A stretch of 59,970 nt of DNA from JAKFDI01 sp044508835 (lineage in GTDB: Bacteria > Pseudomonadota > Gammaproteobacteria > Burkholderiales > Burkholderiaceae_C), in contig JBIQHD010000029.1 in assembly GCA_044508835.1 (NCBI GenBank), forward strand, positions 1-59,970, given 5' to 3'. The position numbers were made by a program, and so were the translations under genes. This document shows positions 24,941 through 33,770 of the stretch, one piece after another. Below the pieces are notes generated by a model. The model was not told the origin of the DNA, searched no databases, and saw only the letters and a program-made list of their open reading frames with translations. Numbering within the stretch: position 1 is the first letter of the stretch; each line of letters opens with the position of its first letter.

Positions 24941-27664
24941 TCAGAACTTGTAGGACAGGTTGGCGTAGAAGGTGCGGCCGCGCGGGTCATGGTAACGGGC
25001 GTCGTAGCCGATCATGTGACCGCCGCCGGCCGTGGTGAGCGAGCGCGGCGGCGCGCGGTCGAAGACGTTGAGCACGCCGGCCGTCAGCACGAGCTGCCTG
25101 GCCGCGCGCCAGCGGGTCTGCCAGTCGAACACGACGTGCCTCTTCACGCGGCCGTCGTAGTCGTAGGGCTGGAAGGTGACGGGGTCGAAGACCATGAAGT
25201 CGGCCGCCGCGTAGCGCTGGTCCTCGTAGCCCGAGCGGAAGCCGATGCCCAGCGTGTGCGCGAAGGCGCCGTGTTCGAGCGTGGTGTTCAGCCGCCCCTG
25301 CCAGCGGAAGGTGACGAAGCCGTCGGGGCCGTAGCGGCCGAGGCTGCTGAGGAACGGCCCGCCGGCTTCGAGCTGGTAACGGTCCGTCAGCCAGTAGGTC
25401 AGCGCCAGGTGCGTCGTGACCCGGCCGAGCCCGGTCGTGAAGCGCGCCTGCGCGTCGAGGTCGATGCCGCGCTGCACCACCTGGCCGAGGTTGCCGTTGG
25501 CGCTGAGCGCCGCCAGCAGCGTCTGGCCGGTGACGGGGTCGGTGTAGGTGGTGAACAGGTCGCGCCACTTCAGCGGGTCGGCGAAGAGCGTGGCCTCGTC
25601 GACGGCGCCGATGGCGTCGCGCAGCTTCACCTGCCAGAGATCGGCGCCGACGGTGAGCCACCGCGCCGGCTCGAGGCGGAAGCCCACGCTCCATTGCTGC
25701 GAGCGCTCGGGCTTGAGCGCCGGGTTGCCGCCGGCGAAGACGTTGTAGTTGGCGCTGCCCACCGGGCAGGTGGCGCCCAGGCCCTGCGCCACCTGCTGCA
25801 GCGCCGGCGAGCAGCTGTACTGCGCCCCCGTCACGCCGTAGGCCTGCAGCGCCGCGTTGACCTGCGGCACCGACGGCGCGCGGAAGCCCGTGCCGACGGA
25901 AGCGCGCAGCAGCAGCGTCTCGGTGGGCTGCAGCCGCGCGGCGAGCTTGGCGGTGGAGTTGCCGCCGAAATCGGAGTAGCGGTCGTGGCGCAGGGCGCCG
26001 GTGAGCTCCAGCGTGCGCGTGACCGGCGCCACCGCCTCGGCGAAGACGGCGGTCGAGCGGCGGTCGGCGCCGTAGGGGATGACGGCGGCGGTGTCGCCCC
26101 AGCGCGTGTCGCCGATGCCTTGCGCGAGGTCGCTGGCGCGCTTCTGGAAGCGCTCGCGCATGTGGCTCGCGCCCAGCGCCAGCGCGAGCGGCCCGCCGGG
26201 CAGCGGCATCAGCTCGCGCCGGGCCTTGAACTCCAGCATGTCGAGCGTGGAGCGCCCGCCCTCGAAGAAGCCGAGCGCCTGCAGGCTGCCGGCCGCGGCC
26301 ATCGCAGCGGCCGACTGCTGGCCCGCCGGCAGGAACGGGTTCACGAGGCCCGTGTCCACCGCGTTGACGAAGGCGTTCAGGCGCAGCCAGCCGCCTTCCA
26401 GCACGCTGGCCTGGGTGTTGCGCGAGTGGGTGAAGGCGCTGCTGTAGTCCCAGGCGCCGAGCTGGCCTTCCAGGCCGAGCGCCAGGTGCTGGGCCTCGGT
26501 GGTGTCGGCCGTGGTGCGCGGGCCGAAGTCGGCGCTGCGGTAGGACACCACGGCCGGGTCGACGGCCGCGGGGTTCACCGACAGCACCTCCGACCAGAAC
26601 GGCGAGCCCGGCCCCACCAGCAGCTCGCCGCCCGTGGGCGCGATGCGGCTGGTGGTGGTGGTCCGCGCGGCCAGCAGCTCGGCGAAGAAGAGGTGGCCGC
26701 CGCCGAGGTCCAGGTCGAGCCGGCCGGTGAAGGCCGCGCGGTCGCGCTCGGGGTAGATCTCGAGGTCCTGCACGAAGTCGTAGTAGCACACGCCGTCGAG
26801 CGCGCGGTGCTTGGGCGGGCAGCTGCCGTGGGCCGCGAAATACGGGCTCACGTAGTAGTCGTCGCTGCCGTCGGCCGGCGTGCCGTTGTCGTGCACCACC
26901 GTGCCCGGCGTGGAGCGCTCGCTGCCGGTGAAGAACAGCACCGGCTGGCCGTTCAGGTCGAAGTCGATCATCCCGGTGCGCGACACCCGGCGCTTGGTGG
27001 CCGCCAGCGCGCTGCGCTTTTCCAGCGTGGCGCCGAGCAGCAGGTTGAAGCCGTCGCTCTGCAGCTGCCCGAAGCCCTTGCTCAGCGACACGCGCTTTTC
27101 CTTGGCGCCGCCGCGCGGGCTGGACAGGCCGACGCTGATGTCGCCTTCGGTGCTGTTGCGCCGGGTGATGACGTTGACCACGCCGCCGATCGCGTCGGCG
27201 CCGTAGATCGCCGAGGCGCCGTCGCTCAGGATCTCCACCCGCTCGACGGCGGCCAGCGGAATGACGTTGAGGTCGACGCCGGCCATCGCGCCGGTGAGCG
27301 TCTGGCCGCCGAAGCTCGCCAGGCGCCGGCCGTTGAGCAGCACCAGCGTGCGCGCCTCGCCCATGTTGCGCAGCGACGCGCCGGCGAAGCCGGAGGCGCC
27401 GTTGCCCACCGACTCGGCCTCGTTGTAGAAGTTCTGCATCGCCGGCAGGCGCTGGACCAGCTCGACCACCGAGGTGGCGCCGCTGCGCTCGATCTCGTCG
27501 CGGCGGATGACCTGCACCGGCAGCGAGCCCTCGCCCGCGATGCGCGGCAGCGCCGACCCCGTGATCTCCACCCGCTCGAGCGCCTGCCCGTGCGCCGCGC
27601 CGCCCAGCAGGCCGGCCCCCAGCATCACGGCGAGCAGCGAAGCGCGCCTCGTGCGTCCCGACAT
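24941..27664 (-). CDS. TonB-dependent outer-membrane receptor
   Basis: The 907-residue receptor has a signal peptide (MSGRTRRASLLAVMLGAGLLGGAAHGQ) and the TonB-box-like ERVEITGSALPR. The plug domain contains LVLLNGRRLASFGGQT and ILSDGASAIYGADAIGGVVNVITRR. A 22-strand barrel follows and ends in an aromatic residue (YKF). The plug type with long VNVITRR resembles receptors for complex organic ligands rather than classic siderophore receptors. No STN signalling domain is present. The substrate is unknown. The gene lies 22 bp after ldcA and directly before its own Ton motor. Confidence 0.93.
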   Translation of the reverse strand: MSGRTRRASLLAVMLGAGLLGGAAHGQALERVEITGSALPRIAGEGSLPVQVIRRDEIERSGATSVVELVQRLPAMQNFYNEAESVGNGASGFAGASLRNMGEARTLVLLNGRRLASFGGQTLTGAMAGVDLNVIPLAAVERVEILSDGASAIYGADAIGGVVNVITRRNSTEGDISVGLSSPRGGAKEKRVSLSKGFGQLQSDGFNLLLGATLEKRSALAATKRRVSRTGMIDFDLNGQPVLFFTGSERSTPGTVVHDNGTPADGSDDYYVSPYFAAHGSCPPKHRALDGVCYYDFVQDLEIYPERDRAAFTGRLDLDLGGGHLFFAELLAARTTTTSRIAPTGGELLVGPGSPFWSEVLSVNPAAVDPAVVSYRSADFGPRTTADTTEAQHLALGLEGQLGAWDYSSAFTHSRNTQASVLEGGWLRLNAFVNAVDTGLVNPFLPAGQQSAAAMAAAGSLQALGFFEGGRSTLDMLEFKARRELMPLPGGPLALALGASHMRERFQKRASDLAQGIGDTRWGDTAAVIPYGADRRSTAVFAEAVAPVTRTLELTGALRHDRYSDFGGNSTAKLAARLQPTETLLLRASVGTGFRAPSVPQVNAALQAYGVTGAQYSCSPALQQVAQGLGATCPVGSANYNVFAGGNPALKPERSQQWSVGFRLEPARWLTVGADLWQVKLRDAIGAVDEATLFADPLKWRDLFTTYTDPVTGQTLLAALSANGNLGQVVQRGIDLDAQARFTTGLGRVTTHLALTYWLTDRYQLEAGGPFLSSLGRYGPDGFVTFRWQGRLNTTLEHGAFAHTLGIGFRSGYEDQRYAAADFMVFDPVTFQPYDYDGRVKRHVVFDWQTRWRAARQLVLTAGVLNVFDRAPPRSLTTAGGGHMIGYDARYHDPRGRTFYANLSYKF

Positions 27665-27686
27665 CGTGTCTCCTTCCGTCTTGTCG

Positions 27687-28637
27687 TCACCAGCCGATCA
27701 GCACGTCGCGCCCCTGCACCAGCAGCTGCACCTTCGCGCCCACCGGCATCGTCACCTTGGTCGGCACGTGGCCGAACGGCAGGCCGGTGAGGATGGGCGT
27801 CTTCGTCAGGCCGCGCAGGTGCTGCACCACGACCTTGAGCGAGTAGCCGCGGTCCAGCGGCGACTTCTTCCATGCGGTGAAGGCGCCCAGCACGACGGCC
27901 TTCTGCGCATCCAGCACGCCGGCCTGGTGCAGTTGCAGCAGGTTGCGCTCGATGCGGTAGGGGTGCTCGTTCACGTCTTCCAGGAACAGCACGCCGCCTC
28001 TCACGGCCTTGCCGGGCCAGTGCGGCGTGCCCAGCAGCGAGTTCACCATGCACAGGTTGCCGCCCCACAAGGTGCCGCGCACGCCCAGGCCGTCGAAGCC
28101 CGCCTCGGTGCGGAAGCCCACGGCCTCCAGCTCGCCACGCATCGCCTCGCCGAAGCAGGCCTCGGTGACCTCGTCGACCGTGTCGCCGCCGAAGTCGCCG
28201 CAGGCCAGCGGGCCGGCCCAGGTGACGCCCTTGGCATGCGCCAGCAGCCCGAGCTGCAGCGTCGTCATGTCGCTGTGGCCGACCCAGTGCGTGCCCTGCT
28301 CGATGCTGCGTGCGATCAGCGCCCAGTCGATGCGGCCGAGCAGCCGCGTCAGGCCGTAGCCGCCGCGCGCGGCGAGCGCGATGCCGGGCGCCTGCGACGC
28401 GACGCGGTGGATGGCGGCGAGCCGGGCATCGTCGTCGCCGGCGAAGCGCTGGTGCCTGAGCGTCGCGGCCTCGTCGATGCCCACCTCGAAGCCGAGCGCG
28501 CCGAGCCGCTTCGCGGCGCGGCGCAGCACCGGCGCCCTGGCGATCACGCCGGCCGGCGAGAACAGCGTGAGCGAGCGCCGCGCCTCATGGGCGTGGTGGT
28601 GGGAATGGTCGTGGTCGTGGTCGTGGTCGTGCGTCAT
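27687..28637 (-). CDS. ldcA: Murein LD-carboxypeptidase (LdcA family) with His-Asp repeat N-terminus
   Basis: The start at ATG 28637 gives 316 residues. The core begins RSLTLFSPAGVIARAP and carries IALAARGGYGLTRLL, the nucleophile Ser in WVGHSDMTTLQ, the GGNLCMVNSLLGTP region and LFLEDVNEHPYRIERNL. It removes the terminal D-Ala from tetrapeptides in murein recycling. The first 18 residues, MTHDHDHDHDHSHHHAHE, are an unusual metal-binding-like run coded by four TGGTCG hexamers (28606-28629). The ATG overlaps the tadA stop by 4 bp. Family core length is normal. Confidence 0.92.
   Translation of the reverse strand: MTHDHDHDHDHSHHHAHEARRSLTLFSPAGVIARAPVLRRAAKRLGALGFEVGIDEAATLRHQRFAGDDDARLAAIHRVASQAPGIALAARGGYGLTRLLGRIDWALIARSIEQGTHWVGHSDMTTLQLGLLAHAKGVTWAGPLACGDFGGDTVDEVTEACFGEAMRGELEAVGFRTEAGFDGLGVRGTLWGGNLCMVNSLLGTPHWPGKAVRGGVLFLEDVNEHPYRIERNLLQLHQAGVLDAQKAVVLGAFTAWKKSPLDRGYSLKVVVQHLRGLTKTPILTGLPFGHVPTKVTMPVGAKVQLLVQGRDVLIGW
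28606..28629 (+). repeat. Tandem hexanucleotide repeat coding the His-Asp run of LdcA
   Basis: Four exact copies of TGGTCG in tandem. On the coding strand this reads as alternating His and Asp codons. Changes in copy number would add or remove His-Asp pairs without shifting frame. Confidence 0.85.
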
Positions 28638-29209
28638 GGCTTGGGCGGAGACGAGGACGGCAGGGGCAGCGTCACCTCGGTGGCCTCGCCGGCGGGAATG
28701 GGCGCGGCATCGGCCGGCGCGGGGGCGGCCGCGGCGCGGCGCTGGCGGTAGAGCTCGCGCCGCTCGGCGAAGAACTCGCGCAGCAGCGCGGCGCAGTCGT
28801 CGGCCAGCACGCCGCCTTCGAGCCGGGTGTGGTGGTTGAGCTGCGGCTGCGCGAACAGGTCGACCACCGAGCCGGCCGCGCCGGTCTTCGGGTCGGCGGC
28901 GCCGAACACCACGCGCTTGAAGCGCGCGTGCATCAGCGCCATGGCGCACATGGCGCAGGGCTCGAGCGTGACGAACAGCTCGCACTCGGGCAGGCGGTAG
29001 TTGGAAAGCAGCGTGGCCGCATGGCGCAGCGCCACGATCTCGGCGTGCGCCGTCGGGTCGTGCTCGGTGATGGGGCGGTTGTAGCCGGTGGCGATGACCT
29101 GGCCGTCGCGCAGGATGACCGCGCCCACCGGCACCTCGCCCACCAGCCACGCGTTGCGCGCCTGGTCGAGCGCGAGGCGCATCGCGTGTTCGTCGCCCGG
29201 GCCGCTCAT
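28634..29209 (-). CDS. tadA: tRNA-specific adenosine deaminase
   Basis: The start at ATG 29209 gives 191 residues (MSGPGDEHAMRLALDQARNA). Zinc and proton-shuttle residues are in PTAHAEIVAL (His, Glu) and EPCAMCAMAL (two Cys). ARFKRVVFGAADPKTGAAGS is the tRNA-binding region. It makes inosine at the wobble position of tRNA-Arg. The C-terminal ~35 residues are an Ala/Pro-rich extension beyond the usual ~155-165. It overlaps its neighbours by 4 bp on both sides. Confidence 0.95.
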   Translation of the reverse strand: MSGPGDEHAMRLALDQARNAWLVGEVPVGAVILRDGQVIATGYNRPITEHDPTAHAEIVALRHAATLLSNYRLPECELFVTLEPCAMCAMALMHARFKRVVFGAADPKTGAAGSVVDLFAQPQLNHHTRLEGGVLADDCAALLREFFAERRELYRQRRAAAAPAPADAAPIPAGEATEVTLPLPSSSPPKP

Positions 29210-29436
29210 TGGCCGGGCGCGTCGCGGCGGACGGCTGCTCCCTGCTCCAGGGCCTTCGCCACGTCGGCGCCGACCTGCTCCTGCAGGCGGCGCGACTGCG
29301 CGGGCACCGAGTCGCCCGTGGCCTCGCCCGCCGGCGCGGCGGAGGACCCGCGCACGGCCGACAGCTGCGTGCCCGCGAGCTTGCCGACGATCACCAGCAC
29401 CACGGCCAGCGACACGATTCCCCACACGACCCTCAT
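29206..29436 (-). CDS. Small membrane-anchored protein of unknown function
   Basis: The start at ATG 29436 (MRVVWGIVSLAVVLVIVGKLAGTQ), with a GAGGAG site, gives 76 residues. One N-terminal helix is followed by a ~50-residue Ala-rich hydrophilic tail with LQEQVGADVAKALEQG. It overlaps tadA by 4 bp and is the first gene of the tadA-ldcA-receptor-Ton run. I do not recognise the family. Confidence 0.75.
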   Translation of the reverse strand: MRVVWGIVSLAVVLVIVGKLAGTQLSAVRGSSAAPAGEATGDSVPAQSRRLQEQVGADVAKALEQGAAVRRDAPGQ

Positions 29437-29551
29437 TCGCTGCTCCTCGCCGGCCACCGCGGCGCGCCACGCATTATGGTCAGCGACGCGGGGTCCGCAC
29501 GAGCGCGCGCGGCAGGCCGCGTGCCGACGCCTTCACGATGTCGCGGCGCGC

Positions 29552-29577
29552 GGGCCGGCGGGTGCGGCGCCGGCCCG
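29552..29577 (-). terminator. Possible terminator hairpin after the FecA-like receptor
   Basis: GGGCCGGCG pairs perfectly with CGCCGGCCC across an 8-nt loop, 7 bp past the receptor stop. No U-tract follows on the minus strand, so it may only stabilise the mRNA end. Confidence 0.4.
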
Positions 29578-29583
29578 GCAGCT

Positions 29584-32019
29584 TCACAGGTCGAGGGTGA
29601 CCGACGCGCCCATGGTGCGGGCCGGGGCGAGATAGATCGTGCCGCGCTCGGAGACGAAGTACTTCCTGTCGAGCAGGTTGTCCACGGTCAGCCGCCAGAC
29701 CGCCGGCTTGCCCAGCAACGCGCTGCGGTAGCGCAGGCCGGCGTCCAGCCGCGTCCACGCGGGCAGCGTCTGGGTGTTGTCGTCGTCGTTGTGGATGCGC
29801 CCGCTGTGGCTCACGCCGCCCAGCAGCGCGAGCCCGGGCACGCCGGGCACGTCCCAGTCGGCGCGCAGGTTGGCCATGAAGCGCGCGGCGCTGGTGGCGG
29901 TCTTGCCGTCGTAGAGGCCGGCTTCCGTCTTCCTGAGCTTCGGGTCGATGAAGGTCATGCTGCCGTACAGGCGCAGCCGCGGCGTCGCCTCGCCGAACAC
30001 GCTGAGCTCCAGCCCCCGGTTCACCTGCCGGCCGTTGGCGCCGACGATGCCGGTGCCGGTGTCGAGGAAGTAGCTCGGCTTGTCGATCTGGAACAGCGCG
30101 GCCGTGAAGCCGAGCCGGCCGAAGTCCGCCTTCAGGCCGATCTCGGTCTGGTCGGCGGGCAGCGGCGGCAGCACGGTGCCGGCGTTGGCGGCGGGCGCCT
30201 CGACGCGGAAGCCGGGCTCGAGCGACTCCAGCCGGTTGGCGTACACCGTCAGCGTGGGCCGCAGCTTGAACAGCACGCCGAAGGCCGGCGACCACTTCTT
30301 CTTGTCGTCCTCGGCCGGCGTCCAGTAGCGGACCTGCCGCGCGCCCAGCAGCACCCGCAGGCGGTCGTCCATGAGGCCGATCTCGTCGCTCGCGAACACG
30401 CCGGTGTTGCGCCACTCGGGCGCGTCGTCGGGCAGGACGGGCGTGCCGAGGGCGGGCCGCGGGTAGTCGACCGGCGCGTAGATGTTGGACGCGAAGGGAT
30501 AGGCCGTGCTGCCGACCGCCGCATAGGCGCTGTTCGAGCCGACGCGGCTGTAGCCGATGCGCGCGCGGTGCGTGAGCGGCCCGGTGGCGAACTCGCCGCG
30601 CAGCATCAGCTCGCCCGCATGCACGATGCGGCGCTGCTTCGAATGCGCGAGCGTGCCGCCCCAGGCGTCGACCATCGAGCCGGCGTCGTCGGTGATCTCG
30701 CTGACTTGGCTGAAGCGCTCCACCTTGGTCCACATGCGGCCCCAGGCGCCCGACAGCGTCCACTGCTCGGCCACGTCCCATTCGCCGCGCGCGACGACCG
30801 TCTCCCAGGTGTCCTCGTACACCGTCCACGGCTGGCGGAAGTCGCGGCTGGCGCGCCTGGCGTCGGGCACCCGCACGCCCGGGTTGACGACGAACCAGGC
30901 CTCGGCCGGCAGCCGCCGGTCGTTGCCCATGTAGTCGAGGCTCGCGCGCACGCGGGCACCCTGCCAGTCGAGCGCGATGGCGCGCGAGAAGGCGCGGCGG
31001 CGGCCATCCTCGAGCTCGGTGTCGCCGTCGGCATAGGCAGCGTTGACGCGCAGGCCGAAGGCGCCGCCCTCGCCGAAGCGCCGGCCGGCATCGATGCTGG
31101 TGCCGAGGATGCTCTCGCTGCGGTAGCTCACGCCCACGCGCACCAGCGGCTCGGCGCCGGCGCGCTTGGGCACGATGTTGATGGTGCCGCCCACGCTGGC
31201 GGGCTGGCCGTTGGCGAAGGCGCTGGCGCCGAGCAGCAGCTCCACCCGCTCCACCGCCTCCACCGGCGGCATGCGCCCGAGCAGCCCCGGCAGGCCGAGG
31301 AAGGTGCCGTCGTAGCTGCCGATGTTGAAGCCGCGCACGTAGATCACGTCGGTGGTGGGCACCGCACCGGCCTGCGGCGTCTGCGCCGAGACGCTGTACT
31401 TGAGCATGTCGGACACCGACAGCGCCTGCGTGTCGTCGCGGAACTCGCTGGTGAAGGCGACGATGCTCACCGGCACGTCCATGTAGTCGCCCTCGCCCAG
31501 CACGCCGACGCGCGCGCCGCGCGCCACCTGCCCGCCGGCATAGGCCCGCGGCGGGCCGGCGCGCTCGGCCGTGGCCGTCACGTGCACCGGCGGCAGGGTC
31601 GACGCGGCCGGGCCGGCGGCCGGCGCGGCGGCGGGCGCGGCCACCGACGGCGCGGGCAGCAGCACGTAGCCGGCCGACGAGGTGCCGAGCACGAAGCCGC
31701 TGCCGTGCAGCAGCCGGCCGAAGCCCTCCTCGACGCCGTAGCGGCCCTTCAGCGCCGGGGCGCGCAGGCCCTGCACGCGGGCGGCGTCCACCACGATGGA
31801 CACGCCCGCCTGCTGGGCGAAGCGGTTCAGCGCGTCGGCCAGCGGGCCGGCGGGCACGTCATAGGCGCGGGCCGGCGCGGCGGCCTGGGCCACGGCGGCC
31901 GGCGGCGCGGCGGCGAAGAGCGCGGCACCGCAGGCGAGATGCGCGGCCAGCGCCGCGGCGCGAAGGCGCGTGCGGCACGCAGCGGGATCGGGAAAGTGCG
32001 CAGGCAGGAGCGAGGGCAT
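29584..32019 (-). CDS. FecA-type TonB-dependent siderophore receptor with STN signalling domain
   Basis: The start at ATG 32019 (MPSLLPAHFPDP) gives about 811 residues. After the signal peptide, an STN domain (YDVPAGPLADALNRFAQQAGVSIVVDAARV) passes ligand status to the FecR partner. The plug has TDVIYVRGFNIGSYDG and NGQPASVGGTINIVPKR. The barrel ends LDL, with an aromatic-poor last strand. It is a siderophore receptor family member, substrate unknown. It lies 78 bp after fecR and is regulated through FecI/FecR. Confidence 0.93.
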   Translation of the reverse strand: MPSLLPAHFPDPAACRTRLRAAALAAHLACGAALFAAAPPAAVAQAAAPARAYDVPAGPLADALNRFAQQAGVSIVVDAARVQGLRAPALKGRYGVEEGFGRLLHGSGFVLGTSSAGYVLLPAPSVAAPAAAPAAGPAASTLPPVHVTATAERAGPPRAYAGGQVARGARVGVLGEGDYMDVPVSIVAFTSEFRDDTQALSVSDMLKYSVSAQTPQAGAVPTTDVIYVRGFNIGSYDGTFLGLPGLLGRMPPVEAVERVELLLGASAFANGQPASVGGTINIVPKRAGAEPLVRVGVSYRSESILGTSIDAGRRFGEGGAFGLRVNAAYADGDTELEDGRRRAFSRAIALDWQGARVRASLDYMGNDRRLPAEAWFVVNPGVRVPDARRASRDFRQPWTVYEDTWETVVARGEWDVAEQWTLSGAWGRMWTKVERFSQVSEITDDAGSMVDAWGGTLAHSKQRRIVHAGELMLRGEFATGPLTHRARIGYSRVGSNSAYAAVGSTAYPFASNIYAPVDYPRPALGTPVLPDDAPEWRNTGVFASDEIGLMDDRLRVLLGARQVRYWTPAEDDKKKWSPAFGVLFKLRPTLTVYANRLESLEPGFRVEAPAANAGTVLPPLPADQTEIGLKADFGRLGFTAALFQIDKPSYFLDTGTGIVGANGRQVNRGLELSVFGEATPRLRLYGSMTFIDPKLRKTEAGLYDGKTATSAARFMANLRADWDVPGVPGLALLGGVSHSGRIHNDDDNTQTLPAWTRLDAGLRYRSALLGKPAVWRLTVDNLLDRKYFVSERGTIYLAPARTMGASVTLDL

Positions 32020-32097
32020 GGGGGGCGGGTTCCTTTTCGTCACGGTTCTTCTTCCATGACGCACGAGCGCCGGAAACCGGAACCGGGCCCCGCCGGT

Positions 32098-33138
32098 TCA
32101 GGGGGCCGCCGGCCGATCGACCCAGACGAGGTACGGCGTGAGCGTGCGCACCCGCAGCTCGGGAAAGCCCGCCAGCAGCAGCTGCAGCGCACGGTCGGTG
32201 TCGTCGAGCGGCAGCACGGCGGAGACCCGGATGCCCTCGACGGCAGCCGGCGCGTAGCCGAGGTGGCCGCGGCGGTGGCGGCCGAGCTCGTCGAGCACGC
32301 CGGCCAGCGGCGCATCGCGCACCACGAGCTGGTGCCGCGCCCAGGCGTCGCCGACGCTGCCCGCGTCGACCGGTGTCGCCGCCTCGATGCCGTCCGGCGT
32401 GACGCGCACGCCCTGCCCGGCCGCCACGACGACGGCCGCGCGCTCGTCCGGCTGCGCCGCGGCCTGCACCGCCACGCGCGATTCGAGCACCTGCAGCACG
32501 GTCGCGTCCGCCTCGCGGCTGACGGTGAAGCGCGTGCCCAGCGCGGCGAAGCGGCCGTGTGCCGTGTCGACGAAGAAGCGGCGCGAGGCGTCGTGCGCCA
32601 CGTCGACGAGCACCCGCCCGCCGACCAGCTCGATGGCGCGGTGCCGCGCGTCGTAGCGCAGGTTGACGGCGCTGCCGCTGTCGAGCGTGATGCGCGTGCC
32701 GTCGGGCAGCGTGCGCGTGTCCCAGCGGCCGGTGCCGGTGCGCACGTCCGCCAGCAGGTGCGCCGGCGGGCAGGCCTGCAGCGTGACGCCGGCGGCCACG
32801 GCCAGCACCAGGGCGCCGAGCGCGGCCAGCACCGCCGCGCGCTTGCGGCGCTTGCCCGCCGGCCTGCCGCGCCGGCCGACGGCGAAGGCCTGGGCGAGCG
32901 CGGCGCGCGCCGGCCGGGCACCGCGCAGCGACGACACCTGGCCGACCCAGCCCTCCAGCCGCGCGGCGGCTTCGGCATGGCGCGCGTCGGCGCGCTTCCA
33001 GGCCTCGAACCCCGACCGCGCGCGCTCGCGCTCGGCGGCATCGTCGGCGCTCAGGCGCACGATCCACTGCGACGCCTGCTCGGCCAGCGCCTCGGAGAGC
33101 GCCTCGCCCGGCGAGGCCGTCGCCACCCGCCCGCCCAT
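32098..33138 (-). CDS. fecR: FecR-type anti-sigma regulator
   Basis: The start at ATG 33138 overlaps the last base of the fecI stop and gives 346 residues. The cytoplasmic N-terminal DUF4880 segment (SQWIVRLSADDAAERERARSGFEAW) binds the sigma factor. One membrane helix (AAVLAALGALVLAVAAGVTLQ) follows, then the FecR domain (RTLPDGTRITLDSGSAVNLRYDARHRAIELVGGRVLVDVA, FAALGTRFTV) and a C-terminal STN-like region. It senses the loaded receptor and controls FecI. The coupling to fecI is tight. Confidence 0.94.
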   Translation of the reverse strand: MGGRVATASPGEALSEALAEQASQWIVRLSADDAAERERARSGFEAWKRADARHAEAAARLEGWVGQVSSLRGARPARAALAQAFAVGRRGRPAGKRRKRAAVLAALGALVLAVAAGVTLQACPPAHLLADVRTGTGRWDTRTLPDGTRITLDSGSAVNLRYDARHRAIELVGGRVLVDVAHDASRRFFVDTAHGRFAALGTRFTVSREADATVLQVLESRVAVQAAAQPDERAAVVVAAGQGVRVTPDGIEAATPVDAGSVGDAWARHQLVVRDAPLAGVLDELGRHRRGHLGYAPAAVEGIRVSAVLPLDDTDRALQLLLAGFPELRVRTLTPYLVWVDRPAAP

Positions 33139-33650
33139 CAGCCGCGGCACTGCAGCAGGGCCTGCACGAGGTACTTCTGCACCATCCGGGTCGACACGCC
33201 GAAGTGCGCCGCGATGGCCGCATGCGTCTGGCCGTCGAGGTAGTGCATCAGGAAGGCCTCGCGCGGGCGGGCCGGCACCCGTTCCAGCGCCTCGGCGATC
33301 TGCTGCAGCGCCTGCAGCGTCGCCAGCGTCTGCTCGGGCGACGGCGCGCTGGGCATGTCCTGCGCCGCCAGCGCGAGCTCGGCCAGGTAGGCCCGCTCCA
33401 GCGCCTCGCGCCGCGCGCGGTCGATCAGCAGGCGGCTGGCCGTGGTGGTGAGGTAGGCACGCGGCTCGCGCAGGCCCAGCAGCGCATCGCGCGACGCGAG
33501 GATGCGCATGAACGTGTCCTGCGCCACGTCGGCGGCGTTGTGGGCGCAGCCCAGCCTGCGGCGCAGCCAGCCGAACAGCCAGCCGTGATGGCTGGCATAC
33601 AGCGCGTGCAGCGATTGCGCCTGCTGCGGGGCGAGTTCGGCGGCGGCCAT
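33138..33650 (-). CDS. fecI: FecI-type ECF sigma factor
   Basis: The start at ATG 33650 has a strong GGAGGG site and gives 170 residues. Sigma region 2 is LYASHHGWLFGWLRRRLGCAHNAADVAQDTFMRIL and region 4 is REAFLMHYLDGQTHAAIAAHFGVSTRMVQKYLVQAL. It belongs to the iron-starvation ECF group. It should drive the receptor gene 29584-32019 when FecR signals. A Fur-like operator lies 50 bp upstream. Confidence 0.95.
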   Translation of the reverse strand: MAAAELAPQQAQSLHALYASHHGWLFGWLRRRLGCAHNAADVAQDTFMRILASRDALLGLREPRAYLTTTASRLLIDRARREALERAYLAELALAAQDMPSAPSPEQTLATLQALQQIAEALERVPARPREAFLMHYLDGQTHAAIAAHFGVSTRMVQKYLVQALLQCRG

Positions 33651-33700
33651 GGGTGCACTCCCTCCGGCGGCTGCGCCGGGACTGGCGCAGGGCGAATGCA

Positions 33701-33719
33701 AATAAGAATTGTTCTTATT
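33701..33719. promoter_or_regulatory. Fur-box-like operator of fecI
   Basis: AATAAGAATTGTTCTTATT is a 19-bp inverted repeat with perfect 8-bp arms. It is AT-rich in a GC-rich surround and sits 51 bp before the fecI ATG. Size, symmetry and place fit a Fur site that shuts the fec genes when iron is plentiful. Confidence 0.8.
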
Positions 33720-33770
33720 GTAGAGGTGGCGTGCGCCCGCCCTGCCTCGCGCCGATCCGCGGCCTCGTCG

